This document shows, one piece after another, positions 25,024-38,474 of a stretch of 64,000 bases of DNA; position 1 is the stretch's first letter, and every line of letters begins with the position of its first letter. This DNA comes from Polytrichum commune. Taxonomy: Eukaryota > Streptophyta > Polytrichopsida > Polytrichales > Polytrichaceae. The notes beneath the pieces are model-generated. The model did not search any database, was not told where the DNA came from, and was given only the letters and a program-made list of their open reading frames with translations. Position numbers and translations under genes: made by a program. Location: positions 26,412,001 to 26,476,000 of the forward strand of contig OX485803.1 in NCBI GenBank assembly GCA_950295325.1, written 5' to 3'.

Positions 25024-27741
25024 CTAAGTTGTACAAATACACATAGACCAACAATGCAAGGATAGCTTGAAACCTTTAAGGGTTAATTTGTCGGGCGGCA
25101 TTAACTTGGTTGACATGAGCAATTGGGGTTTGCCAAAACTTATAAATGGCCGATCCGGCTTGCCCGACGTGGCCCGGGTGGTGGGGGGCCGGGAGCCGCG
25201 GTCATAGAGCTCGGCCATCATGGCCTCGGCGATTTGGAGCTTCTTGTCGATGGCCAAGTTTGCGAGACGGTCCGCGTGGAGGTTTTGGTCCTTCGGAATG
25301 CACTCCATGAAAATGCACTCAAACTCCTTGGCAAGGAGCAACACTTTCTTCAAATCTTCCTCCAAGTGGGTGTCCTTCACGCTCCACCGGCCGACAACCT
25401 ACAATTACGTGATCCAAACCTCAATTCAATTATTTTGAAATGATTTGCATAATTAGTCAATCAAGGGATTTTTAACGCACCAAAGGATGCCCTATTTGGA
25501 TTTCACTTGCAAACGTTAGAAGGATATTTTGTATTATTTGTAGATGATTTAAAATCAACACGAGAGCTTGACGTTAAGATGACGGACATTCTCATAAACA
25601 ATATGTGTTTATTGTGCAATTTTTTTATTAATTGCTTTACACTAAATAAACAAAAAAGTTGGGAGAACCTATGTCAGTTCACTTAAGCAATCAACATACA
25701 TGCACCTCCGATAACCATTACTAAATAAAGGGAGAGTCCAGTTTTTGTTGATGTCTCATCATACATTTGGTATTGGAAAAACACACTTCAAGAAGTAAAG
25801 CTGATCAAGAGTGGCGGGAGAACAATGAAAACATAGCCACTTAACAGCCACAATGCCTTTACGCGCCACTAACAAGCCACGTACCTTAATGTCCTGTGCA
25901 TGACACGGCAATGCAACACCAAAAAGTAATAAAATTGCGATGTTTCACAGTGCCCGGGAGGATTTTCGGACATAATCAGTCGAGATCCTAGTGTTTCCAA
26001 GTCCAACCGGTTACATGTTGACATCCTTCCTTCCGTTTTTCTCTTATTGATTCGAGTTATGTTCTCCACTTTCCTCTAAATCGGTCAGTAATCCTCCCCA
26101 ACGTCTTGAACTTAAACCGGTTATTCCTCAAAGTCAACCAGATCATCTGTAACTAGCAGCTGGTACTCCCCGTTTATTGGTGTTTCATGCTTGTCAGATA
26201 GATTTGGTGCCGGGTGCACTCAAGAGGACATGAGAGGAAAGGCGGTAAACAGACATCGCATGTCAGGGTTAAAAACTATGACGTTCCTTTTTCTTTTTCT
26301 TTGTTGGTGCCGAGTGAAGCACAAGAAAGGTGAATTGTGACGGCTGGTAGAGAGAGAGAGAAGGGATTGTAGTGGCAACAGAGAATAACCTGCTTGATCA
26401 AAAGCCGCGAGTTGCATTTGGCAAGGAGGTGGTTGACATGCAGGGATCTGGCTTTCTTCATCCCTGTGATAAGGGCCTCGTACTTGGCCATCCCAGAGGT
26501 GAGGCCACTGCCAATATACCGCTGCACTTCCTGCACCAAGTGGCCATGGCTATTCTTGAGGACTGCACCCAAGGCTGCGTGCCCTGTGTGTAATGAGTTT
26601 CTGATATTATTAACTTTTTTTTCATCATACTTTATTCAAACAGAAAAGATTGAAATTGTAGCAGACTATGGACATCGCCACTGCATTTCAAGAGAGGTTG
26701 TGCACACCATTGTTTAGTGAGTCTGTAATGTAGTGTCCGGGGAGGATTTTTGGGCATAATCAGTCGAGATCCCAGTGTTTTCCAAGTCCAACCGCTTACA
26801 TGTTGGCATCTTTCGGTTTTTCTTTATTGGGTTGCAAGCATGGTAAATTGGATCAGAATAGAAGAATATTGTGTTTCTTCTTCTATGGCTTTTGATGCTT
26901 GCATCAACGTGCATTCCTAGCCCCACAAAATATGTTTACGAAGCTTAAGTTTGTTATGCGAGTAACATTCTTCAACCCCCCAATGAGTGTTCCCTATTCA
27001 AAATCAAAGACTTGGACACTGTGGCATGAGAAAGATGGTCGGAGTCACCGGAGTGAGCTTGAATTTAGTGCATCCAGGGAATCATGTGAGAACTATATAT
27101 GCCCCATAAATTGCCAAGTCCACGGAAGCCGGTCCACAACTTAATAACATTAGGCAACAATTTCAACAAAGCGAGCTTAAGTTGGACACTTATTCAAACC
27201 ATCTACTTTTGAACACAAAATGGTTCAATATCCTTCTGAAACAAACACTTATATTATGGCATCTAAGCATTAATACGATGGCTCACTGGTTAGGATAGCG
27301 AAAACGTCACTAAAGAACCCCGACTCAACATTAACCACTCCAGGCACACCCATGTACCCACTTAAGAAGATCGCATACATGTTCTTTGAAAATTCATCAC
27401 AAATGGAGGTTCAGTCACCTCAATCTTCATTCTTACGACATTAGATTTTGTACATGATATCCTAATCGGCTGAGGCTTTTCTTTATGGATTTATTGCACA
27501 TCAGAAGAGGCCAAATCTCCTTGGAAACAACCACATTAGTCTCGGCTACCAGAAGACGACTTGACGAACGAGTTCGAATTCGGGGGTTATTTCAGGCAAC
27601 TTAGAAGAATTCCTTGCCTGCAGGTTTCCGGGAGGCTCCATCAAAGTACAACACCCAAGGGGCATGCGGCAGCAGCCCGTCGTTGCTGCCTTTCTTCGGC
27701 AGACTATTCATTACGATCTCTGGTCCCCTGCATCCTTGCAT
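25024..27741 (-). CDS. Single-domain RNase H-fold protein, probably inactive
   Basis: Three exons: 27618-27741, 26390-26583, 25024-25398; 231 codons, in frame throughout. The protein follows the plant RNase H-like (RVT_3) pattern: YFDGASRKPAGHAALGAVL, KYEALITGM, NSRLLIKQVVGRW, and NLHADRLANLA near the end. In active relatives the metal-binding residues are Asp (FDGAS), Glu (AEYxAL), Asp (GDS) and Asp (AD). Here the first and last remain, but AEY reads AKY (Glu to Lys) and GDS reads CNS (Asp to Asn), so catalysis is unlikely. Two ATGs fit (27741, giving MQGCRGPEIV, or 27711, giving MNSLPKK). Intron 1 (26584-27617) has a GC donor, GCAG|GCAAGG. It is not embedded in an evident retroelement. A domesticated or degenerating copy are both possible. 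Confidence 0.8.
26584..27617 (-). other. GC-AG intron 1 of the RNase H-fold gene
   Basis: The exon encoding DGASRKPAG ends CCTGCAG at 27618 and the next bases are GCAAGG; the next exon begins after ACACACAG at 26584. Joining them yields the split Gly codon and the expected GHAALGAVL continuation, so the GC donor is required by the protein. Confidence 0.75.
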
Positions 27742-30700
27742 GAATTTCCTCCGCTTCCCAACTTCCCTTGGGCTCAGAGTGGCGAATAATTTCCGGTCGC
27801 CGCCCTCTGATCACTGGATCACGAGGTGCTGAGAGGAGGCCCCACGATGAAAGCAGGCTTAACCTGAAATTCATTTCTGCGCAATTTCAAATTGCAGATT
27901 CCAAACGATCAGTACCCTTCTCCTCGGAAGAAGAACCGAGAGTGCGAGTCTAAGATGCACACCAAGAATATGAGCACTGGAGGAGTCAAAAACAGGAGCG
28001 ATGGATCGCTGAAGTTTATCATGGTGCCAAGCCTACTGTCTCGATTTGCGGGGTATCGACTGTGGGTCTTCAAACGGTCAAACGGCGCTCAAATTTTGCG
28101 TGATTTTGTACATTTGCCCCCCTGATCCCTGCTTGTCAGATCAGATTCTAATTTGACAAGCACATCTGGATTCATCCACATGAGGAAATGAAGACTGTCT
28201 GTCTGTCTGTCTGTCTGGGTTATGGGGTGTGTGTGAGGGTTGCTGGAGTGTTGAACGACGAGGGTGCCGCAACAAAATCCTTTGAGTAACTTGGCTGTTG
28301 TGAAAGGTCGCATCTGATCAAATCTGTATCTTACAAACTGCACTAAACATGATATTGAGTGTCAAATGGTATTCTTATGTCACTATGATAACTTTTCGGA
28401 TGACACTTCTTCTGAATAAGTGCACAAATATTGTCATGGATGATGGATGAGTTCATCTGTTGGCCAAGACCCTACCTTCTCTTGTCAGGAAACATGTGAT
28501 GAAATATTGTCATGGATGATTGAAATTTGGATGGAAAAATCACTTGGTAAGTTACTTGGTAATTTATAAATGTACCAATAGTGAGTGTGGAAAATTAGTG
28601 AAGCTCATACTAAAATTCCTTTACGCTATGAATTAATGCCACAAAATATCTAGGGATCATTGTTAATCTTGGCACTTGGCACTTGGCACTATTCGCTGAC
28701 AAGCATGTGACATGCACTAATCACAAGCACACATTAATTTTCTTAAAATCTATGGTAATGGAGCATAGAATTTATTGTCATCATGAACTTAGTGTCACTC
28801 AGTAGCAGCTTTAGTCCTCAGTTTCTTTGAGATTTGGATAGATTGTGCGTGTGACTTGAATTAGTACCATCCTCACTAATTGATGTATTTAGTGTAGCAG
28901 CAAAAACCTCGCCTTTCCTTTGCAACCTTATATATTTGGGATATATTCTAGATACATGGTAACCCTCCAACTCCCCAACCCTACTTCCTCTCTTGCAAAT
29001 CTTTTTGTTGTTACTCCATATTTGATAACCTTCCTTAAGAATATGGTATTCTACCCTTCTCTAAAGACATTCCTTTTATAATCTTCCAATTTGCTAAGGG
29101 TGAGTTTTCATGTAGGCCACTTGCCCACAATATTCTAGTGGAGATGTAGATGCCACTAGGACAAGGTAGGTTTTCATTGGCCAAGAGGGACTGAGGGGGA
29201 GGATATTTATGATGGAGGTGTTGAGAGGCTAGATGTTGTGTATAAGGACTATCAAGAGAACTTAGAGCGTTGAGTTGTGAGTTTGTATCTTTGAGGGTGT
29301 ATCTAAGTGTTTCTTAGTGCTTGGAGTGCTTGAGGATGAGGAGTTGACTTGGAAGAGTAAGAGGATGCACTAAATGCAATATTTGTATGTTCTACCTTTG
29401 ATGATAAAGTGACAAAATTTGGGTCTTAATTTTTGGTAAAATTAGGCATGATGGGAATAACTTCTTGATGCAAGATTTTCAATATATCGTTCTTGATGAG
29501 ATATTTTAATGGTGGGAAAGTTTTAGAAGCATTGTTCCTTGTGGGGAAGGAGATGTGGAGCATTGAAGTGGTGGGGGTCTAACAACTATGGCAGCTAAGT
29601 GACTTGACTTAAACGGGTTGGTTCTCAACAACAATTGTGTTTTTGATAACAAAAATATGAGCAAAGTTTTCTATCTACCTTGTCTTAATGGAATTTACTA
29701 ATCGAGAGATATGGCCTATGTTTGTATTTAGACTATGATGCATAATTTAGAAACAAAATATTAGTTTGAAGAAACATCACCACAGCTTGTAGTTTACATA
29801 TTGGATCGTGACATTTGGTGAGAGCATAGACAGGATGATTTGGGAATACCATGTCAAATTTGAAAATGTTCAAATTAGAGCAAACTCAACTATGTTAGAT
29901 TAGAAGAGTATATTGAAATTGGTATAGCATTCGGAACAAGTTTGTTTAAAAATTCTTTAGGAGTGAAAATATCAACGCCACTCAATGACTACACATTACA
30001 AGAAGCCCCATGCTTTTGGACATATTCTCTTGATGGATTGATGATCTGGTAGTTCACCAATACTAGGAGCAACGGCTTCAAAAAACTCAAGGTGTCGAGA
30101 GCAACCAACTGGAAAATTGGCACAATATTACACAAATTTGCAAATTTGCACATTCATGCTTTCAGACGAGGCATAGAAACTATGGTATGCAACCCGATCT
30201 ATGGTGCACAAAGAAATTTGATACAATTGAGCATGTGGCCATGGAAGAGTTCTGGACTTCGAAAGAGTTCGATTTAACTTGATCTGTTATATACATATGT
30301 GATCAACTAATGCTTGAAAAAAAATATCACCATGAGATGTTTGAGCAATTTGCTGGAGAGATCTCACAAGTATGCACCTTCTGTGTCTTTGTTCGACTGG
30401 AAATTTATGGTACAAGTTGTATCACCGTAATCACATCAACAAAGAGATCAGACATTCTTCATTATAATCCCACAATCAGGAATCATCAATGAGGCATTGA
30501 TGTACATGCTGAAGTTGATATATGTCTAGTGTAGGTTACGAAATTACAGATGTTGTTTCAAAAAAAAGAAAAAAAAGAAAAAAAAAAAGACTTAGAAGAC
30601 AACATCATTTGAATTTGTCCTAATCAATTTGAAGGTGCAAAATGGCTGAGACATTCTACACAATCTCCATTACTTGTGTTACCCATGTCCATGATAGCAA

Positions 30701-31037
30701 AAAAGATGTAGGATGTCTTCATTTTGAATTGGAAGTCTAGGTGGCTTTCAAGATATATAATAAATATGGACAATAGTTGAGCTCACATGAGGTTGAAAGG
30801 ATGACGAGCAAACATCCATGTAATTGGTCTGTATTTACATGTTGATCCCAAATCATCATAATCATTGAGAAGTGACAAAAGTTTTAGGGCTTGTTTTGGA
30901 CAATTTTTTAGAGAGAATCCAATATATGTGGTCATTTTTCAGATATCAAATATTTTAGTGAGAGGTTTCTCTTTGGTTCCGCCATAACAATTTTCCTTGT
31001 TTCATTGTTGTTTGACTCATAGTAGAGTTATGTGTTT
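27742..31037. other. Intergenic, no gene seen
   Basis: Holds a (CTGT)n microsatellite at about 28193-28217, an A-rich run near 30558-30590 and AT-rich unique-looking sequence. Scattered short open frames lack protein-like composition. Some stretches (29100-29600) are purine-rich and may be decayed transposon DNA, with no recognisable domain. Confidence 0.5.
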
Positions 31038-34000
31038 CTATGAAAGTGGACCACTACCGAGGAAAGCCCCTGACCTTAGGATGATTCGTGCTGCTTTCAT
31101 CAAGAGTGCTTCCTCCGTTTCTAGAAAGTCATCTGTGCCCTGATACAAACCATGGCGTTTGCACATGAAAATCGTAGATTCACCTACATGTATGATTCTC
31201 ATAGCCAAACTTGAGCTTATACATGTGTGAATTTTGCAAGACAAGGTAGGTACACAACTAGAGGAGCATAGGATGACACATTGACACCAAAGGAAACGTG
31301 AAGTTGGCACAAGGAAAATAGCACGCATTATGTCCACATAAACCTAGATTTTTGTTGTATTCCTCCACGTGTTGGCCAACTCTTTTTAATTGCAAACCTC
31401 ATACCACATATTAAACAAACATTGTGCAAAATTAAGGTACGGACACATTAGAGCCTAAAGGCTCACCATAGGCTTGAGATTGCATGAAATAGTGAGCTCG
31501 ATCGACAATCCGCCAACTTTGGTCACATGGCAACGGGGCATCTCGGTCTCCAAATACACTTTAGGGTGTTCCATCAACATGTTGCGAACATTAGCAGTAA
31601 TGGAAGGCACCTTGTCCAAATCTTGAAGTCGGATTGGAAGTGTGAATGCCATCCCTCTCCACCGCACACGAGACTTGTTCACAATCACCTGCCAAAATTT
31701 AATTGAAAGGTTTGTTGTTGTTGTTGTTGTTGTTGTGGGTTGATAATTGCATACCTACATGATGTTAGTCAACCATGAATGAAGAACTTCCCAAGAACTC
31801 TGGAGAATTACCTGGCTAGAGAAGAATGAATTTGGAACAATGATAGGATATTTGTCTTGGTTCAAAATTTGTGTCGAGTGAAAACCCATCTCAACCACTT
31901 GCCCATTCACAGGTCCCGCCTGCCATTTCCAATCATAAGTGCCATATCGGTCAATTGAACTTTATGCACATATTTTGAGAGAAACACTAATGTTTAATGA
32001 AGAAAGAAAGGCAAGTAAATCTAAATTGATGTTTAGAAGTATATGGGAAAACACAACACAATTTATGATGGCCGATACCAAAATATCCTCAAGGGAATGG
32101 ATGGGATATAAGAATTTTCTTTAAATCAACCACGTTTGGCACATGAAGTAACGGTTTTTATCTTGAACAAAGGTGGCCAACACATAGATCAATTCAACCG
32201 CATGCCATCCATGCCTAAATAATGTCACACTTTACTAGGCATGGTGGACCAAGCACTTCCAAATAATGAGTAATGACAACTCTTCTTTATGTGATGAGCA
32301 GGGACATGTGTTTCATTCGGTTCCTTATTTGGATTAATCAATATTCCAGAAAAAATTATGACACATGCTTTAGCATTAAGAAAAATGGATTATGATGCTT
32401 AGATATACGAACTGACTGTTATGGAGTCGCCAACAGAGAAAGGCCTAGAAAATTGGAGCCCGACTCCACATAGCATGTTCCCCATCACATCCTTTGCAGC
32501 AAATGCCGTTGCCACTCCTGCACTCATCTTGTTGGCATCAATATGTGTAACTTGTGATTCTACCTATTGCATTGATAGACATGTTCTCAGTGATAGACTA
32601 CCCTCTTAATAAAGTGCAGTCTACATGGAATAGCTACATAATATATACTCCATTGAGTTTGTTTGTGGAATTTAGAAATGATCACCAAACAACCCAAGGA
32701 TGGAGGAAGGATGCATGAGTGTCATGTGCATGTACTTGCTATGCATATGGACAAACCATTTTAAATTGTTAGGGGTATTTGATTTGAGAGGTGATTCCAA
32801 GCTTTAGCAAGTTTAAAGTGAAATAGTGGGACAACATGAAACAATATGCTACCCTAAAATGAGAGTTCCATGTCTACATGTCATCACATATTTTGGAAAG
32901 GCATAATAATAAAACTCATTCTCATATTTTATTCAAGTGGATGATCACCTCCTATTCCTCCAACAGTTAGGATGGATTGAACAGCCATTCCACAAGATTC
33001 AGACACGGCCATGCAACCCAAGATAAGCAAACCCAGTGAGGATAAGCGATCCATTGTCAAATAACGCTCCCTGTCAGGTCCGACGACTGATTTTCCAGTG
33101 ACAATACGTGCGAATACATTGCTTTTCCATCTATATAGGAACCACACAAAACTCACAACCGTGGCCCCACTCCAGATCTGTGTAAGGTAATGTGCAGCTA
33201 TAGAAGTTGGGGCCACCATGTACGCCCTGACATTTTCAATGAGTAGAGACAAGCAATTGAGCAACCCTACAACCAAAATAAATTTAGCAATATGCTTGAT
33301 GTAAACAAGATTATGCATGGCTACCTAACATTCTATGGCATTAACACTATTGCATAGACTTTTCTACTGTACTATTATTGGTCAAAACACTTGTATTGAC
33401 ATGCTACATAAATTTCAAATAGAGAGGATGAATGCAACATAGGAACTCACAAGTGGGAAAACGTGATGATAGTTGCAAGCAAACGTGCAGGATCCTCCAG
33501 AGCTCCACACATGCTAAGTTCGTATGGCACCCTTTCCAACACTTTGTCCAATGGTGTCCGATTCAACAATATGGCTGTTGGTGCACATTCCATGTACGAG
33601 TACAACCTCCGCAACAAGTTTGGCAATACAATCCAAGCCACCACGGAAATCACAACAGCTATGCTTCCAGGTACAATCACCACGGCACCTATCCTCCCTC
33701 TTGGTATGCCAACCCATTTCGGAACTAAGTGTACCAAAGCTCTCTGAGTTAATTGCCGCCACCCATTCCAACTCCCTTTAAACAACCCCACAGCCATGAC
33801 AGGATGTTTGGTCTTCTTTTTCAAAAGACATGGACCATCGTTCCTGTTGGTGTCCAAATTCATGGTGGAATACACACAACTCAACTTCTTCAATGTTGTA
33901 GGTTTTTTTGCTATAATGCATACCGCCTTTGGAGTTAATATGTGGGGACAGCTCCATGATATGTGATGCTCAAGGGAATTCCATGTGTGTACCTTAACAC

Positions 34001-34082
34001 GTTTAAGAGGGCTTGCACTGACTTTAGAGAGGTTGAAGGTTGAGACTAATTGGCTATGGTAAAATTTGGTCGAAGCATCCAT
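31038..34082 (-). CDS. MscS-like mechanosensitive channel, organelle MSL type
   Basis: Opens under membrane tension to relieve osmotic stress; relatives (MSL1-3) act in mitochondrial or plastid envelopes. Six exons: 33451-34082, 32949-33226, 32417-32517, 31812-31919, 31467-31688, 31038-31139; exactly 481 codons. Residues 1-95 are basic and Ser-rich, fitting a targeting peptide. Membrane segments lie near 131-153, 200-220, 228-245 and 262-282. The pore-lining helix reads VGGIGGVATAFAAKDVMGN and leads into GLQFSRPFSVGDS. The beta domain follows (NGQVVEMGFHST, YPIIVPNSFFSSQ), then the cytoplasmic part (NKSRVRWRGM, ELTISCNLKPM). The start is set by an in-frame TGA just upstream of ATG at 34082. 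At 480 aa it is near MSL1 and shorter than MSL2/3, so the target organelle is open. All junctions are GT-AG. Confidence 0.95.
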
Positions 34083-35438
34083 TGGAACTTTGCTCCCCAA
34101 TCATTTGGTGAACATTGTGTAGCACTTCTATCCCGATGGTTGCAATTCACATAGGACTTTGTGATGTGGTGATGATTTAGATAAGATTCAAACAAAATAA
34201 TTGTTCATAACCTACTCAAGAACGGTACCAATACTAATGTGCAATCTTGTTCGATGATTGTAATATATTGAATTAGGGTTGTTCCTTCTTCACAATGACC
34301 TAAATTGTACTTGCATCATCTCTTTCATTGAAAATAAACGCATGTGAAGTCATTATCCTCTCTTAAAGCTTTGTAGCCAAATTAGATAGACAAACCTAAT
34401 TTTAAAAGCACCATGAAGTTGAAAGATCATGCACTAAGCACAGCTGGCCATGTAACCTCGAAGGCTTCGTAGACATTCTCTACTATGTGAATCACATGCA
34501 CAAGAAGCTTCGGAATTCAACAATTCATTCTAACCCCTGCAATTATGATTGGCAATTGATGACCACATTCTAGACTCTTTGAATTTCCGACCTCTTTTCC
34601 CTTCAAAAATGCACATCTCTAGCCTTTTGCATCCTAATTAATCATCCTTCAACTCATAATAATCCACCCAAACAAATGATTCATGCAATTTTGAACCAAT
34701 GTGATCCAATATGTGAAGCATGGGGCCCTGTACTTTAACGCTTTTGGGGTTTGGAGGTGAGATGGGCAAAGAAGCATAAAAACAACATTTTTCACACCAC
34801 AACCTATTGGGTTCACAACTATCCCTTCCATGCAATCGCAAAATTTGCAGACCAAAAGAAGAGAATAGAAGGGTGTGGAAGTTTCACCATAAGGCCAATT
34901 TTAGTGGAAGCGCATCCTTACATAAGACTCACTAAACCCATTCTAAGCGCAATTGTCACTCCAGACCTAAACTCTCAATATTGTTGTGATTTGTTTCCTC
35001 TGCTCACTCTTCTCTGATTCCATTGTCATGGTATGTAATTTGCATTGAATATATTTTCTTTATAGCTATGCTCCTAAAACATGCAACATTCCTCAATTTC
35101 AGGCTTTGTGATTTCTTGCAATTGCTCATTGTCCTATTGTGCCATGAGATCAAATGCTTACAATTGTGCAAGATGATTTTCCCATTCTAAGCAGATCAAA
35201 GTGTTACATTTGTTTGCAATGTTTAGGTGTTAACCTTTTGTCACCTCAATTAATGCATTGAAGCTAAACTCTAGTGTTGTGATGCGCTGCAACTTTTTCT
35301 CCTCATGAGTAGGTGTTCACTCTTGTCTAATTATATAGTCACAATATGTCGTTGATATTTTTGTTGCAATTTATTTTAATCCTTTGTCTCCACAACACAT
35401 GAAAACTTCCAATTTTAGGCTTCATGATTTCTTGCACA
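34083..35438. other. Upstream region of MSL and start of a degenerate repeat
   Basis: The MSL 5' UTR and promoter should lie just above 34082; I cannot place a TATA box with confidence. From about 35040 a degenerate unit begins (see 35040-36340). Confidence 0.4.
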
Positions 35439-36340
35439 CATGGGGGGGAGCAATGTGTTAAAAAATTAAGGATATAGGTGCGAACAACCACTATTTTATA
35501 GGGGGGTATTACTTTCAATTCTCTTCTTTTTTTTCACATGCTATCATTATGTGATTTTCTACTTTGGGTTAATAGAAAAATGGCTTGCATTACTTATAAT
35601 TCCAAATTACCTATTATTCCATACCCTATAGTATTTTAAAGATGTCCAGTGCCATTTTTGATACCCTATATTACTCTTAAGTCCAATTATAATTTTTTGC
35701 CCCCATGTTTTTAAAATACCCTATCATTTGTTCGCACGTATATTGCTACTCCAACCAATGACTACCCCCCCCCCCCCCCCCTGAGCTTGCACATGATCAT
35801 TGTGCTATTATGTTGGGAGATCCAATGATAACAAATTTGTGAGTTGATTTCCTATTCTAAGCAAAACATGATTTTAAACTTGTTTGAAACATTTTCATGC
35901 TCAAAAATTTCACTCAATTGGCAATTGAGACTTAAGCTGGCAATGTGATTGCTTTCTAAATTCTTTCTCATGGTTTGTCATTCTTCTTTACTTCCATTGC
36001 ATCAGTGTGTCATTGACATTTTTGTTGTAGCATAACTCAATCCTTTTTTGCCGGAGCACTCAACATTTTTGTAATCGATTGCATTTGCTTGTCATCCTAC
36101 CAAGTTGAGAGACCTGGCTCTAGCAATTTTGAGGTTGATTTTCCTAAGCAAAACATGGTGTCATACTTGTTTGAAACATTTTGATATTCACCTCCTTTTC
36201 ATGCTACCTTGCTTAAATCTTTTTTTGCCAAAACATGTAACATTTATGTGATTGCTTGAGGGATCCCATGTTCGCGCTTCTGTAAGTTGGTTTTCCTATG
36301 CAGAACATGGTGTCATGTTTGTTTCAAACGTTTAAGTGTT
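35040..36340. repeat. Degenerate tandem repeat interrupted by the hAT-like MITE
   Basis: A block resembling CCTATTCTAAGCAAAACATG followed by TTGTTTGAAACATTTTC recurs near 35195, 35865, 36140 and 36300, with TTTTTGCC- and TTGCATTGTC-type landmarks between. Copies differ strongly. MITE copy 2 inserted within the array after it formed. Confidence 0.5.
35439..35785 (-). mobile_element. hAT-like MITE, copy 2 (347 bp, inverted)
   Basis: Flanked by a perfect 8-bp target duplication CTTGCACA (35431-35438 and 35786-35793). Ends CATGGGGGGG and CCCCCCTGAG. It is the reverse complement of the element at 24332-24666 along nearly its whole length, differing mainly by small substitutions and a longer C-run near 35765-35780. 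Confidence 0.9.
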
Positions 36341-38474
36341 CATTTGATTTGTAGCCGGGATGGGATTGAACCATATTTCTATTTGTATGAATCCCAAACA
36401 CTCCACAACACACTCCACAACATCACCAACACCTACAAACTCAAGTCATGGCTGCCAAAATGATGGTTGCATGAACCATCTGGTAAACTATTGCACAAGT
36501 TGCAAAGCTACAAATTGTTGTTTATGAGCGTGCTAGAAAGAGAATTGGTTAGCTCGCAACCCGGTGTGCAAGAAGGAGAAAGGAGAACTAGATGTGCCAA
36601 GGCCTTCTAGCAGTGGACCAATTTCTACGAGTAGTGATTGATGCCAATACTCCCAAGCTCCCGTGCAATTATTAATTGGAAAGCTCTCATGCCTTTGTTG
36701 ATGCCTTTCTGTTTAGATCATGCATGCGCAAAACATTAAGCAAACGTGGGGGAAAAAAAGGCAGAGATCGAGAGCATGTTTAGGTGGAGCCATGGTGACA
36801 ATCAATTGTCATGCTCTTGAAAAATTGGTGCAAGAATAACTTATGCAAATAATTATTTTCTACCTTGATGGGACTAATTAACAACCCCGGGATTATGTTT
36901 TAGACAAGGGAGATGCTCCAGGTGACAAAGAAGTGGGGAATGGGCCCCTTCCAATATTGGAATTTGATAAAATATGAAACAAAGTTTAATCAATTGTTGT
37001 GCATAACTAGAATGTCCACACCTTGGAGCAATATTGACCTAGCAAATGCCCTTTCTATTTGTTCACCACAAACAATGTGAGGATTCATAGTTTGTAACCA
37101 TCTTTAATTATAACCATGTCTTTGGAGGTTGCGCATATGTACAATTCTTGCCAATCTTGTTTGCAAATTTTTGTTCAACATGTACAAAACCAACTTTGTC
37201 CGTTGTTTCCTTCATAACTTGGAGCACTACATTGTTCACATACTCACAAATTGTCCGTCCTTGTTTTATTATCTTGTGCAAAGTCAAAGTTTGCACATGG
37301 ATATTCAACTATAGTGCATTTACCTAATGTAATGCTTTTAATATGAAGTTGCACCATGGCTTGTTGGCTTACTTGTGTATTACAACTTGAGGGCAAGGAT
37401 GAACACTTGAGCCCAAAGGCTAGGATACACATGTAAGCCTTAGGGCCAAGGTGACACTCAACAAAAGCATTAACCCATTTAATGGTGCATTGCATTGTTA
37501 CATAACCTATGCCCTAATCAAGTTGTTAAAGTTTTATAATTCGAACTAAGTTATAAAGTAAACATTGGGCTAGTGTTTTACAGTTCCTTGTATGGTTACC
37601 ACGTTGCATGAATGTACCTTGATTCTTATGTTTCACTTTTGGCTCAACCGTGGCCATACCATACTACCTTGACCACTTCACTTATTTATAGAACACTATA
37701 TTCGTTAATTGGAGACTTTGGAAAGTCTCAAAATAAATTGGACCCATAGTTTTGGATGCGAATATTGTGAACGTAGGGAACATGGGGAACATGGGGAACA
37801 ATGGCAACATAATGTTTTAAAGATCCATATGTGATGAATATATATGTTTCTAAATATAATAATTATATAGTTGATAATCAAAACTTCGCCAATACAATAT
37901 TCCAATGACACAAATTCACAATTATTTTGTATTTTTGATTTTGTATTGAACAAAATTAATGAATCTATAAATAGCCATCTAATTTTATATCTATAGACTC
38001 TTGGATGTGTATCCCAAACATAAAGGTCTTAGCCGATTGTGGTTGAATTGAACGGCACATCCCAAACGCAACAATACTTAAAATAATTTGACAATGTTAA
38101 TAAGAAATTGCAAATTAGCATCTGTAATATTATATAGTTTGGATTGGACATCCGTAAAAACAAACATATAAAAAACATTTGATAGCGCATAGGAAGTTGG
38201 ATTCCACATCCGTAAATCAATAATCATGCAATATAATTGTAATCTATAAAATTTCTATAAAATGTGTCTAATATAGTATTCGCCCTCAATGTCATATATT
38301 TCATGAAAAACTAAGACACATTTCAAATAACTTTGGTCCCGACCTACGTCAATATCATTCTTCATCTTCATCTTCATCTTCATTTCCGTTCTCGACATCG
38401 TTTTCTGTTGCAGCAATACGTGCCAAGTTGTCTTTGGCAAAATCTATATGTTTTTTGGGGATGGTCATTGTCTC
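36341..38474. other. Intergenic, no gene seen
   Basis: AT-rich. A (CATCTT)n-like run lies at about 38358-38382, in the 3' flank of the pseudogene. No convincing coding segment. Confidence 0.45.

Noticed and set aside
28089-28343. 84-residue minus frame
   Set aside because: Includes translated CTGT microsatellite and shows no conserved motif.
33227-33266. Acceptor at 33267 for MSL exon 2
   Set aside because: Gives a phase conflict with exon 1; the acceptor just above 33226 restores frame and the expected FSHLAYMVAPT sequence.
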